DNA of 64,000 nt from Patiria pectinifera (taxonomy: Eukaryota; Echinodermata; Asteroidea; Valvatida; Asterinidae). Position numbers and translations under genes: made by a program. Every line of letters starts with the position of its first letter. Position 1 is the stretch's first letter. The stretch covers positions 14,708,197 through 14,772,196 of the forward strand of contig CM057149.1 in assembly GCA_029964075.1 (NCBI GenBank), given 5' to 3'. Below the pieces are notes generated by a model. The model was not told where the DNA came from. It saw only the letters and a list, made by a program, of their open reading frames with translations, and did no database searches. Of the stretch, positions 29,170-44,485 are shown one piece after another.

Positions 29170-32100
29170 CGCCCATGGACGCGCGAAGCAAATTGGGGCC
29201 TGCGACAAAATCGGTCCGTCGAAAAAGCGTGTCACGTCCGTCAGTCGGCAGTGATGAAGAGCGCCACCTACTGTCCCAGAGTTATGTCCGCTTTTAAGGT
29301 TGCAGACCAGTAAATAAGCTGCCATATACCCCAATAATAAATGCCCCCTCTTCAGAAAAAATACTCACAACTCTCTCTGGTATTTGAAACTCACATTCAA
29401 TTAAAGCGTATTTCCATCCGAAGATGATCACCCTTTAAAGTAGTCCTGAAACCCGCAGCCATTTTGTAAAACGAGGCCTACACTCCATTGCAAAGTAGTG
29501 CGCTTTTAGGGCTCAAATTTCATCAAATTGCATAGAACTAGAAGCTTACAGTCCTGTGCAAGGCTTCCACTCATATTTGTTACAAACCCTCAAGTACATG
29601 GCCCACAGTATGCTCAAATACCGAAGAATTTGAGGGCATGCAAATCGTGATTTGGCCAGCGTAGCAAATTTTGGAACGATTTTCAAATTTTGAAATTTTT
29701 CGGAAATGAAATTCCGAAAAATTTGCCGTCGCTATACTTAACAAACATTCGTAAAACAAACTAGTTCATTTTTAAAGGCGTCCGTATATTAAATGTTGAA
29801 ATAGCAGTGACGGGGTTCAGAATCCGTATCTGACCAAATACAAAGAGTAGAAGTCAGGCGCGGATCAAGACGGGGTCGAAACCACCCCTCCCCTGATCTG
29901 ACACACACGAAAAATGCCTGTCCGCCTGTCGGCAGCAATCGGATAAAAATATTGCTGGTCCGCCCCAGAACGCACATGATGAATTTTACAAAAACAAATC
30001 CGTAAAACAAATTTGTTTATCTTTTTAAAGACATCCGTCTAATGTTGACTTCTCTTTCGTCCATGGAGCTAGCTAAACAGATGCACACAGCAATGTTCAA
30101 TGTTTCTCTGCATATTCATACGAATCGTTTTTAAGCGGAATTCTAAGAAAGCCGAATGGCCAAGTGGTTAGATTCGTCGTCTACAAATCGCGGGTCCCGG
30201 GTTCGAATCCCGTCGATGTGCTTTTGCTTTTCAACGCACGCATTCAGTCATTATAAGATGTTTAATTTCCCGTCTTAAAACACCAACGGTACCTTAGCTT
30301 AATCGGTAAGCACTGCTGCTGGTACTGTCCGCGAATTCCAGGTTGGCGTCTTCGTACAGGTTCAGGGCATGTGGTCCACTCGGAGGATCAGGGCTTAGGG
30401 TGCCGCCCTGTTCCTCCCTTAGCTCTTTGCTTTTACATGGCGCCTGGCCCTCGGGTTACATGGATGGACAGGGAAGGAAGTGTGTATTGGCTGGGAACGC
30501 CGAGATCCCGGAAGAGTCCTAGGGGATCGGCTGGGGCATTGTTATGGCTCAGACCGATCCCTGAATGCTTAGCTAGCACATAACTTTTTGATTTTTTTTT
30601 AAGCCTCTATTTTTTAAGCTTTGGTTTCCTTTGACATTTAAATCTGCTCGGCAGGTCTCCGGTAGTATTAAAAACAAAACAACGATCTATGTCATAAATC
30701 GATGAATATTTAATAATTGACTATAATCAAAATTAAGTCAAAATTGGTCACAAATGTTAGGCTCACCCCTTGTATTTTTTCAATTTTGGCCAAACAATGA
30801 AATTCCTTAAAACTTCCAAGAAAGATGCCTAAGGTACCCCCGAACACATTCCAATTCAATTTGGGAACAAATGTGCCTTTGAAAAAAAATTTGGCCAACA
30901 TTTGGGGTAAAAACAGTTGAAATTTGGCTTTTTATTTACATGTATTTCCTACCCCAAAATGGATGATTTTTGCCGAAATCTGCCAAAATGTGGGTGTTTG
31001 AATATTGATTTATGCTCAACTCGTCTCCAGAGGTATTTCTGCGTTGCTTGGAGAAAAGTCAATTTGTGGCCAAATTTGGTTAAAAATGTAAGGCTAACCC
31101 CTGATTTTTTTTTTTCATTTTTGGCCAAAAAATGAAATTCCTTAAAACTTCCAAGAAAGATGCCTGAGGTACCCCCGAACACATTTCAATTCGATTTGGG
31201 AACAAATGTGCATTTGAAAATAAAATTTTGCCGAAATCGGGCGTAAAAACAGTTGAAAGTTGGCTTTTTATTTACATGTGTTTCCTACCCCGAAATGGAT
31301 GATTTTGCCAAAATCTGTCAAAATGTGGGTGTTTGAATATTGATTTATGCTCAACTCGTCTCCAGAGGTTTTTCTGCGTTGTTTGCAGAAAGTCAATTTT
31401 TGGCCAAATTTGGTTAAAAATGTAAGGCTAACCCCTTGTATTTTTTTCAATTTTGGTCAAAAATGAAATTCCTTAAAACTTCCGAGAAAGATGCCTAAGG
31501 TATCCGGAACACTTTCTAATTCGATTTGGGAACAAATGTGCCTTTGAAAAAGAAAATTTTGCCGAAATCTGGGGTAAAAACAGTTGAAATTTGGCTTATT
31601 ATTTACATGTATTTCCTACATCAAAATGGATGATTTGTTCCAAAATCTGCCAAAATGTGGGTGTTTCAATATTGATTCATGCTCCACTCGTCTCCAGAGG
31701 TATTTCTGACTCGCTTGGAGAAAAGTCAATTTTGGCCAAATTTGGTTAAAAATGTAAGGCTAATCCCTTGTATTTTTTTTTTTTTCAATTTTGGTCAAAA
31801 AATGAAATTCCTGAAAACTTCCAAGAAAGATGCCTAAGGTACCCCCGGAACACTTTCTAATTCGATTTGGGAACAAATGTGCCTTTGAAAAAGAAAATTT
31901 TGCCGAAATCTGGGGTAAAAACAGTTGAAATTTGGCTTATTATTTACATGTATTTCCTACATCAAAATGGATGATTTGTTCCAAAATCTGCCAAAATGTG
32001 GGTGTTTCAATATTGATTCATGCTCCACTCGTCTCCAGAGGTATTTCTGACTCGCTTGGAGAAAAGTCAATTTTGGCCAAATTTGGTTAAAAATGTAAGG

Positions 32101-34275
32101 CTAATCCCTTGTATTTTTTTTTTTTTTTCAATTTTGGTCAAAAAATGAAATTCCTGAAAACTTCCAAGAAAGATGCCTAAGGTACCCCCGGAACACTTTC
32201 TAATTCGATTTGGGAACAAATGTGCCTTTGAAAAAGAAAATTTTGCCGAAATCTGGGGTAAAAACAGTTGAAATTTGGCTTATTATTTACATGTATTTCC
32301 TACATCAAAATGGATGATTTGTTCCAAAATCTGCCAAAATGTGGGTGTTTCAATATTGATTCATGCTCCACTCGTCTCCAGAGGTATTTCTGACTCGCTT
32401 GGAGAAAAGTCAATTTTGGCCAAATTTGGTTAAAAATGTAAGGCTAATCCCTTGTATTTTTTTTTTTTTTCAATTTTGGTCAAAAAATGAAATTCCTGAA
32501 AACTTCCAAGAAAGATGCCTAAGGTACCCTGGAACACTTTCTAATTCGATTTGGGAACAAATGTGCCTTTGAAAAAAAATTGGCCGACATTTGGGGTAAA
32601 AACAGTTGAAATTTGGCTTTTTATTTACACGTATTTCCTACCCCAAAATGGATGATTTTTGCCAAAATCTGCCAAAATGTGGGTGTTTCAATATTGATTC
32701 ATGCTCCACTCGTCTCCGGAGGTATTTCTGCGTTGTTTGGAGAAAAGTCAATTTTTGGCCAAATTTGGTTAAAAATGTAAGGCTAACCCCTTGTATTTTT
32801 TTTGTCAATTTTGGTCAAAAAATGAAATTCCTTAAAACTTCCGAGAAAGATGCCTAAGGTATCCCGGAACACTTTCTAATTCGATTTGGGAACAAATGTG
32901 CCTTTCAAAAAGAAAATTTTGCCGAAATCTGGGGTAAAAACAGTTGAAATTTGGCTTATTATTTACATGTATTTCCTACATCAAAATGGATGATTTGTTC
33001 CAAAATCTGCCAAAATGTGGGTGTTTCAATATTGATTCATGCTCCACTCGTCTCCAGAGGTATTTCTGACTCGCTTGGAGAAAAGTCAATTTTGGCCAAA
33101 TTTGGTTAAAAATGTAAGGCTAATCCCTTGTATTTTTTTTTTTTTTCAATTTTGGTCAAAAAATGAAATTCCTGAAAACTTCCAAGAAAGATGCCTAAGG
33201 TACCCCCGGAACACTTTCTAATTCGATTTGGGAACAAATGTGCCTTTGAAAAAGAAAATTTTGCCGAAATCTGGGGTAAAAACAGTTGAAATTTGGCTTA
33301 TTATTTACATGTATTTCCTACATCAAAATGGATGATTTGTTCCAAAATCTGCCAAAATGTGGGTGTTTCAATATTGATTCATGCTCCACTCGTCTCCAGA
33401 GGTATTTCTGACTCGCTTGGAGAAAAGTCAATTTTGGCCAAATTTGGTTAAAAATGTAAGGCTAATCCCTTGTATTTTTTTTTTTTTTCAATTTTGGTCA
33501 AAAAATGAAATTCCTGAAAATTTCAAAGAACCATGACTAAGGTACCATGGAACAATTTCTAATTCGATTTGGGAACAAATGTGCCTTTGAAAAAAATTGG
33601 CCGACATTTGGGGTAAAAACAGTTGAAATTTGGCTTTTATTTACATGTATTTCCTACCCCAAAATGGATGATTGTTGCCAGAATCTGCCAAAATGTGGGT
33701 GTTTGAATATTGATTCATTCTCAAATCGTCTTCGGAGTTATTTCTTCGTTGTTTGGAGAAAAGTCAAATTTTGGCCAAATTTGGTTAAAAATGTAAGGCT
33801 AACCCCTGATATTTTTTTTTTCAATTTTGGCCAAAAAATGAAATTCCTTAAAACTTCCAAGAAAGATGCCTAAGGTACCCCCAAACACATTTCAATTCGA
33901 TTTGGGAACAAATGTGCATTTGAAAAGAAAATTTGGCCGAAATCGGGCTTAAAAACAGTTGAAAGTTGGCTTTTTATTTACATGTATTTCCTACCCTAAA
34001 ATGGATGATGTTTTCCAAAATCTGTCAAAATGGGGGTGTTTGAATATTGATTTATGCTCAACTCGTCTCCAGAGGTTTTTCTGCGTTGTTTGCAGAAAAG
34101 TTAATTTTTGGCCAAATTTGGTTAAAAATGTAAGTCTAACCCCTTGCATTTTTTTTTCAAGTTTGGCCCAAAAAAATGAAATTCCTTAAAACTTCTAAGA
34201 AAGATGCCTAAGGTAACCCTGGACACATTCCAATTCCATTTGGGAACAAATGTGCCTTTGAAAAGAAAAAAAAAA
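29170..34275 (+). repeat. Higher-order satellite unit 5 (10 monomers)
   Basis: tRNA-like pair at 30,151-30,357. Monomers start near 30,910, 31,248, 31,566, 31,919, 32,263, 32,600, 32,937, 33,279, 33,616 and 33,952, in the same type order as unit 4. The ninth monomer (33,520-33,760) has more substitutions than its counterparts. Confidence 0.95.
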
Positions 34276-37200
34276 CGCCCATGGACGCGCGAAGCAAATT
34301 GGGGCCTGCGACAAAATCGGTCCGTCGAAAAAGCGTGTCACGTCCGTCAGTCGGCAGTGATGAAGAGCGCCACCTACTGTCCCAGAGTTATGTCCGCTTT
34401 TAAGGTTGCAGACCAGTAAATAAGCTGCCATATACCCCAATAATAAATGCCCTCTTCAGAAAAAATACTCACAACTCTCTCTGGTATTTGAAACTCACAT
34501 TCAATTAAAGCGTATTTCCATCCGAAGATGATCACCCTTTAAAGTAGTCCTGAAACCCGCAGCCATTTTGTAAAACGAGGCCTACACTCCATTGCAAAGT
34601 AGTGCGCTTTTAGGGCTCAAATTTCATCCAAATTGCATAGAACTAGAAGCTTACAGTCCTGTGCAAGGCTTCCACTCATATTTGTTACAAACCCTCAAGT
34701 ACATGGCCCACAGTATGCTCAAATACCGAAGAATTTGAGGGCATGCAAATCGTGATTTGGCCAGCGTAGCAAATTTTGGAACGATTTTCAAATTTTGAAA
34801 TTTTTCGGAAATGAAATTCCGAAAAATTTGCCGTCGCTATACTTAACAAACATTCGTAAAACAAACTAGTTCATTTTTTAAAGGCGTCCGTATATTAAAT
34901 GTTGAAATAGCAGTGACGGGGTTCAGAATCCGTATCTGACCAAATACAAAGAGTAGAAGTCAGGCGCGGATCAAGACGGGGTCGAAACCACCCCCTCCCC
35001 CTGGTCTGACACACACGAAAAATGCCTGTCCGCCTGTCGGCAGCAATCGGATAAAAATATTCCTGGTCCGCCCCAGAACGCACATGATGCATTTTACAAA
35101 AAACAAATCCGTAAAACAAATTTGTTTATCTTTTTTAAAGACATCCGTCTAATGTTGACTTCTCTTTCGTCCATGGAGCTAGCTAAACAGATGCACACAG
35201 CAATGTTCAATGTTTCTCTGCATATTCATACGAATCGTTTTTAAGCGGAATTCTAAGAAAGCCGAATGGCCAAGTGGTTAGATTCGTCGTCTACAAATCG
35301 CGGGTCCCGGGTTCGAATCCCGTCGATGTGCTTTTGCTTTTCAACGCACGCATTCAGTCATTATAAGATGTTTAATTTCCCGTCTTAAAACACCAACGGT
35401 ACCTTAGCTTAATCGGTAAGCACTGCTGCTGGTACTGTCCGCGAATTCCAGGTTGGCGTCTTCGTACAGGTTCAGGGCATGTGGTCCACTCGGAGGATCA
35501 GGGCTTAGGGTGCCGCCCTGTTCCTCCCTTAGCTCTTTGCTTTTACATGGCGCCTGGCCCTCGGGTTACATGGATGGACAGGGAAGGAAGTGTGTATTGG
35601 CTGGGAACGCCGAGATCCCGGAAGAGTCCTAGTTGATCTGCTGGGTCATTGTTATGTCTCGTACCGATCCCTGAATGCTTAGCTAGCACATAGCTTTTTG
35701 ATTTTTTTTTAAGCCTCTATTTTTTAAGCTTTGGTTTCGTTTGACATTTAAATCTGCTCGGCAGGTCTCCGGTAGTATTAAAAACAAAACAACGATCTAT
35801 GTCATAAATCGATGAATATTTAATAATTGACTATAATCAAAATTAAGTCAAAATTGGTCACAAATGTTAGGCTCACCCCTTGTATTTTTTTGAATTTTGG
35901 CCAAAAAATGAAATTCCTTAAAACTTCCAAGAAAGATGCCTAAGGTACCCCCGAACACATTCCATTTCAATTTGGGAACAAATGTGCCTTTGAAAAAAAA
36001 TTTGGCCGACATTTGGGGTAAAAACAGTTGAAATTTGGCTTTTTATTTACATGTATTTCCTACCCCAAAATGGATGATTTTTGCCGAAATCTGCCAAAAT
36101 GTGGGTGTTTGAATATTGATTTATGCTCAACTCGTCTCCAGAGGTATTTCTGCGTTGCTTGGAGAAAAGTCAATTTTTGGCCAAATTTGGTTAAAAATGT
36201 AAGGCTAACCCCTGATTTTTTTTTTTTCATTTTTGGCCAAAAAATGAAATTCCTTAAAACTTCCAAGAAAGATGCCTGAGGTACCCCCGAACACATTTCA
36301 ATTCGATTTGGGAACAAATGTGCATTTGAAAATAAAATTTTGCCGAAATCGGGCGTAAAAACAGTTGAAAGTTGGCTTTTTATTTACATGTGTTTCCTAC
36401 CCCGAAATGGATGATTTTTGCCAAAATCTGTCAAAATGTGGGTGTTTGAATATTGATTTATGCTCAACTCGTCTCCAGAGGTTTTTCTGCGTTGTTTGCA
36501 GAAAAGTCAATTTTTGGCCAAATTTGGTTAAAAATGTAAGGCTAACCCCTTGTATTTTTTTTTTCAATTTTGGTCAAAAAATGAAATTCCTTAAAACTTC
36601 CGAGAAAGATGCCTAAGGTATCCCGGAACACTTTCTAATTCGATTTGGGAACAAATGTGCCTTTGAAAAAGAAAATTTTGCCGAAATCTGGGGTAAAAAC
36701 AGTTGAAATTTGGCTTATTATTTACATGTATTTCCTACATCAAAATGGATGATTTGTTCCAAAATCTGCCAAAATGTGGGTGTTTCAATATTGATTCATG
36801 CTCCACTCGTCTCCAGAGGTATTTCTGACTCGCTTGGAGAAAAGTCAATTTTGGCCAAATTTGGTTAAAAATGTAAGGCTAATCCCTTGTATTTTTTTTT
36901 TTTCAATTTTGGTCAAAAAATGAAATTCCTGAAAACTTCCAAGAAAGATGCCTAAGGTACCCCCGGAACACTTTCTAATTCGATTTGGGAACAAATGTGC
37001 CTTTGAAAAGATAATTTTGCCGAAATCTGGGGTAAAAACAGTTGAAATTTGGCTTATTATTTACATGTATTTCCTACATCAAAATGGATGATTTGTTCCA
37101 AAATCTGCCAAAATGAGGTGTTTCAATATTGATTCATGCTCCACTCGTCTCCAGAGGTATTTCTGACTCGCTTGGAGAAAAGTCAATTTTGGCCAAATTT

Positions 37201-39379
37201 GGTTAAAAATGTAAGGCTAATCCCTTGTATTTTTTTTTTTCAATTTTGGTCAAAAATGAAATTCCTGAAAACTTCCAAGAAAGATGCCTAAGGTACCCCG
37301 GAACACTTTCTAATTCGATTTGGGAACAAATGTGCCTTTGAAAAGAAATTTTTGCCGAAATCTGGGGTAAAAACAGTTGAAATTTGGCTTATTATTTACA
37401 TGTATTTCCTACATCAAAATGGATGATTTGTTCCAAAATCTGCCAAAATGTGGGTGTTTCAATATTGATTCATGCTCCACTCGTCTCCAGAGGTATTTCT
37501 GACTCGCTTGGAGAAAAGTCAATTTTGGCCAAATTTGGTTAAAAATGTAAGGCTAATCCCTTGTATTTTTTTTTTTCAATTTTGGTCAAAAATGAAATTC
37601 CTTAAAACTTCCAAGAAAGATGCCTAAGGTACCCTGGAACACTTTCTAATTCGATTTGGGAACAAATGTGCCTTTGAAAAAAAATTGGCCGACATTTGGG
37701 GTAAAAACAGTTGAAATTTGGCTTTTTATTTACACGTATTTCCTACCCCAAAATGGATGATTTTTGCCAAAATCTGCCAAAATGTGGGTGTTTCAATATT
37801 GATTCATGCTCCACTCGTCTCCGGAGGTATTTCTGCGTTGTTTGGAGAAAAGTCAATTTTTGGCCAAATTTGGTTAAAAATGTAAGGCTAATCCCTTGTA
37901 TTTTTTTTTTTTCAATTTTGGTCAAAAAATGAAATTCCTGAAAACTTCCAAGAAAGATGCCTAAGGTACCCCCGGAACACTTTCTAATTCGATTTGGGAA
38001 CAAATGTGCCTTTCAAAAAGAAAATTTTGCCGAAATCTGGGGTAAAAACAGTTGAAATTTGGCTTATTATTTACATGTATTTCCTACATCAAAATGGATG
38101 ATTTGTTCCAAAATCTGCCAAAATGTGGGTGTTTCAATATTGATTCATGCTCCACTCGTCTCCAGAGGTATTTCTGACTCGCTTGGAGAAAAGTCAATTT
38201 TGGCCAAATTTGGTTAAAAATGTAAGGCTAATCCCTTGCAATTTTTTTCAATTTTGGTCAAAAAATGAAATTCCTGAAAACTTCCAAGAAAGATGCCTAA
38301 GGTACCCCCGGAACACTTTCTAATTCGATTTGGGAACAAATGTGCCTTTGAAAAAGAAAATTTTGCCGAAATCTGGGGTAAAAACAGTTGAAATTTGGCT
38401 TATTATTTACATGTATTTCCTACATCAAAATGGATGATTTGTTCCAAAATCTGCCAAAATGTGGGTGTTTCAATATTGATTCATGCTCCACTCGTCTCCA
38501 GAGGTATTTCTGACTCGCTTGGAGAAAAGTCAATTTTGGCCAAATTTGGTTAAAAATGTAAGGCTAACCCCTTGTATTTTTTTTTTTCAATTTTGGTCAA
38601 AAAATGAAATTCCTGAAAACTTCCAAGAAAGATGCCTAAGGTACCCTGGAACACTTTCTAATTCGATTTGGGAACAAATGTGCCTTTGAAAAAAAAAATT
38701 GGCCGACATTTGGGGTAAAAACAGTTGAAATTTGGCTTTTTATTTACATGTATTTCCTACCCCAAAATGGATGATTTTTGCCAAAATCTGCCAAAATGTG
38801 GGTGTTTGAATATTGATTCATGCTCAACTCGTCTCCGGAGGTATTTCTGCGTTGTTTGGAGAAAAGTCAATTTTTGGCCAAATTTGGTTAAAAATGTAAG
38901 GCTAACCCCTGATATTTTTTTTTTCAATTTTGGCCAAAAAATGAAATTCCTTAAAACTTCCAAGAAAGATGCCTAAGGTACCCCCAAACACATTTCAATT
39001 CGATTTGGGAACAAATGTGCATTTGAAAAATAAAATTTTGCCGAAATCGGGCGTAAAAACAGTTGAAAGTTGGCTTTTTATTTACATGTATTTCCTACCC
39101 TAAAATGGATGATTTTTGCCAAAATCTGTCAAAATGGGGGTGTTTGAATATTGATTTATGCTCAACTCGTCTCCAGAGGTTTTTCTGCGTTGTTTGCAGA
39201 AAAGTTAATTTTTGGCCAAATTTGGTTAAAAATGTAAGTCTAACCCCTTGCATTTTTTTTTCAAGTTTGGCCCAAAAAAATGAAATTCCTTAAAACTTCT
39301 AAGAAAGATGCCTAAGGTAACCCTGGACACATTCCAATTCCATTTGGGAACAAATGTGCCTTTGAAAAGAAAAAAAAAA
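34276..39379 (+). repeat. Higher-order satellite unit 6 (10 monomers)
   Basis: tRNA-like pair at 35,261-35,467. A local cluster of G-to-T differences sits at 35,632-35,665 in the otherwise invariant hairpin body of U. Monomers start near 36,021, 36,357, 36,700, 37,032, 37,371, 37,704, 38,043, 38,383, 38,718 and 39,056. Confidence 0.95.
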
Positions 39380-42300
39380 CGCCCATGGACGCGCGAAGCA
39401 AATTGGGGCCTGCGACAAAATCGGTCCGTCGAAAAAGCGTGTCACGTCCGTCAGTCGGCAGTGATGAAGAGCGCCACCTACTGTCCCAGAGTTATGTCCG
39501 CTTTTAAGGTTGCAGACCAGTAAATAAGCTGCCATATACCCCAATAATAAATGCCCCCTCTTCAGAAAAAATACTCACAACTCTCTCTGGTATTTGAAAC
39601 TCACATTCAATTAAAGCGTATTTCCATCCGAAGATGATCACCCTTTAAAGTAGTCCTGAAACCCGCAGCCATTTTGTAAAACGAGGCCTACACTCCATTG
39701 CAAAGTAGTGCGCTTTTAGGGCTCAAATTTCATCCAAATTGCATAGAACTAGAAGCTTACAGTCCTGTGCAAGGCTTCCACTCATATTTGTTACAAACCC
39801 TCAAGTACATGGCCCACAGTATGCTCAAATACCGAAGAATTTGAGGGCATGCAAATCGTGATTTGGCCAGCGTAGCAAATTTTGGAACGATTTTCAAATT
39901 TTGAAATTTTTCGGAAATGAAATTCCGAAAAATTTGCCGTCGCTATACTTAACAAACATTCGTAAAACAAACTAGTTCATTTTTAAAGGCGTCCGTATAT
40001 TAAATGTTGAAATAGCAGTGACGGGGTTCAGAATCAGTATCTGACCAAATACAAAGAGTAGAAACCATGCACGAATAAAGAAAGGGTCGAAACCTCCCCC
40101 CCCCCCTGGTCTGACACACACGAAAAATGCCTGTCCGCCTGTCGGCAGCAATCGGATAAAAATATTCCTGGTCCGCCCCAGAACGCACATGATGCATTTT
40201 ACAAAAAACAAATCCGTAAAACAAATTTGTTTATCTTTTTTAAAGACATCCGTCTAATGTTGACTTCTCTTTCGTCCATGGAGCTAGCTAAACAGATGCA
40301 CACAGCAATGTTCAATGTTTCTCTGCATATTCATACGAATCGTTTTTAAGCGGAATTCTAAGAAAGCCGAATGGCCAAGTGGTTAGATTCGTCGTCTACA
40401 AATCGCGGGTCCCGGGTTCGAATCCCGTCGATGTGCTTTTGCTTTTCAACGCACGCATTCAGTCATTATAAGATGTTTAATTTCCCGTCTTAAAACACCA
40501 ACGGTACCTTAGCTTAATCGGTAAGCACTGCTGCTGGTACTGTCCGCGAATTCCAGGTTGGCGTCTTCGTACAGGTTCAGGGCATGTGGTCCACTCGGAG
40601 GATCAGGGCTTAGGGTGCCGCCCTGTTCCTCCCTTAGCTCTTTGCTTTTACATGGCGCCTGGCCCTCGGGTTACATGGATGGACAGGGAAGGAAGTGTGT
40701 ATTGGCTGGGAACGCCGAGATCCCGGAAGAGTCCTAGGGATCGGCTGGGGCATTGTTATGGCTCAGACCGATCCCTGAATGCTTAGCTAGCACATAACTT
40801 TTGATTTTTTTAAGCCTCTATTTTTAAGCTTTGGTTTCCTTTGACATTTAAATCTGCTCGGCAGGTCTCCGGTAGTATTAAAACAAAACAACGATCTATG
40901 TCATAAATCGATGAATATTTAATAATTGACTATAATCAAAATTAAGTCAAAATTGGTCACAAATGTTAGGCTCACCCCTTGTATTTTTTCAATTTTGGCC
41001 AAACAATGAAATTCCTTAAAACTTCCAAGAAAGATGCCTAAGGTACCCCCGAACACATTCCAATTCAATTTGGGAACAAATGTGCCTTTGAAAAAAAATT
41101 TGGCCGACATTTGGGGTAAAAACAGTTGAAATTTGGCTTTTTATTTACATGTATTTCCTACCCCAAAATGGATGATTTTTGCCGAAATCTGCCAAAATGT
41201 GGGTGTTTGAATATTGATTTATGCTCAACTCGTCTCCAGAGGTATTTCTGCGTTGCTTGGAGAAAAGTCAATTTTTGGCCAAATTTGGTTAAAAATGTAA
41301 GGCTAACCCCTGATTTTTTTTTTTTTCATTTTTGGCCAAAAAATGAAATTCCTTAAAACTTCCAAGAAAGATGCCTGAGGTACCCCCGAACACATTTCAA
41401 TTCGATTTGGGAACAAATGTGCATTTGAAAATAAAATTTTGCCGAAATCGGGCGTAAAAACAGTTGAAAGTTGGCTTTTTATTTACATGTGTTTCCTACC
41501 CCGAAATGGATGATTTTTGCCAAAATCTGTCAAAATGTGGGTGTTTGAATATTGATTTATGCTCAACTCGTCTCCAGAGGTTTTTCTGCGTTGTTTGCAG
41601 AAAAGTCAATTTTTGGCCAAATTTGGTTAAAAATGTAAGGCTAACCCCTTGTATTTTTTTTTTCAATTTTGGTCAAAAAATGAAATTCCTTAAAACTTCC
41701 GAGAAAGATGCCTAAGGTATCCCGGAACACTTTCTAATTCGATTTGGGAACAAATGTGCCTTTGAAAAAGAAAATTTTGCCGAAATCTGGGGTAAAAACA
41801 GTTGAAATTTGGCTTATTATTTACATGTATTTCCTACATCAAAATGGATGATTTGTTCCAAAATCTGCCAAAATGTGGGTGTTTCAATATTGATTCATGC
41901 TCCACTCGTCTCCAGAGGTATTTCTGACTCGCTTGGAGAAAAGTCAATTTTGGCCAAATTTGGTTAAAAATGTAAGGCTAATCCCTTGTATTTTTTTTTT
42001 TTTCAATTTTGGTCAAAAAATGAAATTCCTGAAAACTTCCAAGAAAGATGCCTAAGGTACCCCCGGAACACTTTCTAATTCGATTTGGGAACAAATGTGC
42101 CTTTGAAAAAGAAAATTTTGCCGAAATCTGGGGTAAAAACAGTTGAAATTTGGCTTATTATTTACATGTATTTCCTACATCAAAATGGATGATTTGTTCC
42201 AAAATCTGCCAAAATGTGGGTGTTTCAATATTGATTCATGCTCCACTCGTCTCCAGAGGTATTTCTGACTCGCTTGGAGAAAAGTCAATTTTGGCCAAAT

Positions 42301-44485
42301 TTGGTTAAAAATGTAAGGCTAATCCCTTGTATTTTTTTTTTCAATTTTGGCCAAAAATGAAATTGCTTGAAACTTCCAAGAAAGATGCCTAAGGTACCCC
42401 CGGAACACTTTCTAATTCGATTTGGGAACAAATGTGCCTTTGAAAAAGAAAATTTTGCCGAAATCTGGGGTAAAAACAGTTGAAATTTGGCTTATTATTT
42501 ACATGTATTTCCTACATCAAAATGGATGATTTGTTCCAAAATCTGCCAAAATGTGGGTGTTTCAATATTGATTCATGCTCCACTCGTCTCCAGAGGTATT
42601 TCTGACTCGCTTGGAGAAAAGTCAATTTTGGCCAAATTTGGTTAAAAATGTAAGGCTAATCCCTTGTATTTTTTTTTTTTTCAATTTTGGTCAAAAAATG
42701 AAATTCCTGAAAACTTCCAAGAAAGATGCCTAAGGTACCCTGGAACACTTTCTAATTCGATTTGGGAACAAATGTGCCTTTGAAAAAAAATTGGCCGACA
42801 TTTGGGGTAAAAACAGTTGAAATTTGGCTTTTTATTTACACGTATTTCCTACCCCAAAATGGATGATTTTTGCCAAAATCTGCCAAAATGTGGGTGTTTC
42901 AATATTGATTCATGCTCCACTCGTCTCCGGAGGTATTTCTGCGTTGTTTGGAGAAAAGTCAATTTTTGGCCAAATTTGGTTAAAAATGTAAGGCTAATCC
43001 CTTGTATTTTTTTTTTTTTCAATTTTGGTCAAAAAATGAAATTCCTGAAAACTTCCAAGAAAGATGCCTAAGGTACCCCCGGAACACTTTCTAATTCGAT
43101 TTGGGAACAAATGTGCCTTTCAAAAAGAAAATTTTGCCGAAATCTGGGGTAAAAACAGTTGAAATTTGGCTTATTATTTACATGTATTTCCTACATCAAA
43201 ATGGATGATTTGTTCCAAAATCTGCCAAAATGTGGGTGTTTCAATATTGATTCATGCTCCACTCGTCTCCAGAGGTATTTCTGACTCGCTTGGAGAAAAG
43301 TCAATTTTGGCCAAATTTGGTTAAAAATGTAAGGCTAATCCCTTGTATTTTTTTTTTTTTCAATTTTGGTCAAAAAATGAAATTCCTGAAAACTTCCAAG
43401 AAAGATGCCTAAGGTACCCCCGGAACACTTTCTATTTCGATTTGGGAACAAATGTGCCTTTGAAAAAGAAAATTTTGCCGAAATCTGGGGTAAAAACAGT
43501 TGAAATTTGGCTTATTATTTACATGTATTTCCTACATCAAAATGGATGATTTGTTCCAAAATCTGCCAAAATGTGGGTGTTTCAATATTGATTCATGCTC
43601 CACTCGTCTCCAGAGGTATTTCTGACTCGCTTGGAGAAAAGTCAATTTTGGCCAAATTTGGTTAAAAATGTAAGGCTAATCCCTTGTATTTTTTTTTTTT
43701 TTCAATTTTGGTCAAAAAATGAAATTCCTGAAAACTTCCAAGAAAGATGCCTAAGGTACCCTGGAACACTTTCTAATTCGATTTGGGAACAAATGTGCCT
43801 TTGAAAAAAAAATTGGCCGACATTTGGGGTAAAAACAGTTGAAATTTGGCTTTTTATTTACATGTATTTCCTACCCCAAAATGGATGATTTTTGCCAAAA
43901 TCTGCCAAAATGTGGGTGTTTGAATATTGATTCATGCTCAACTCGTCTCCGGAGGTATTTCTGCGTTGTTTGGAGAAAAGTCAATTTTTGGCCAAATTTG
44001 GTTAAAAATGTAAGGCTAACCCCTGATATTTTTTTTTTCAATTTTGGCCAAAAAATGAAATTCCTTAAAACTTCCAAGAAAGATGCCTAAGGTACCCCCA
44101 AACACATTTCAATTCGATTTGGGAACAAATGTGCATTTGAAAAATAAAATTTTGCCGAAATCGGGCGTAAAAACAGTTGAAAGTTGGCTTTTTATTTACA
44201 TGTATTTCCTACCCTAAAATGGATGATTTTTGCCAAAATCTGTCAAAATGGGGGTGTTTGAATATTGATTTATGCTCAACTCGTCTCCAGAGGTTTTTCT
44301 GCGTTGTTTGCAGAAAAGTTAATTTTTGGCCAAATTTGGTTAAAAATGTAAGTCTAACCCCTTGCATTTTTTTCAAGTTTGGCCCAAAAATGAAATTCCT
44401 TAAAACTTCTAAGAAAGATGCTTAAGGTAACCATGGACACATTCCAATTGCATTTGGGCACAAATGTGACTTTGAAAAGAAAAAA
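39380..44485 (+). repeat. Higher-order satellite unit 7 (10 monomers)
   Basis: tRNA-like pair at 40,366-40,572. U has a short variant stretch at about 40,060-40,105. Monomers start near 41,119, 41,456, 41,793, 42,133, 42,475, 42,810, 43,152, 43,495, 43,832 and 44,170. Confidence 0.95.
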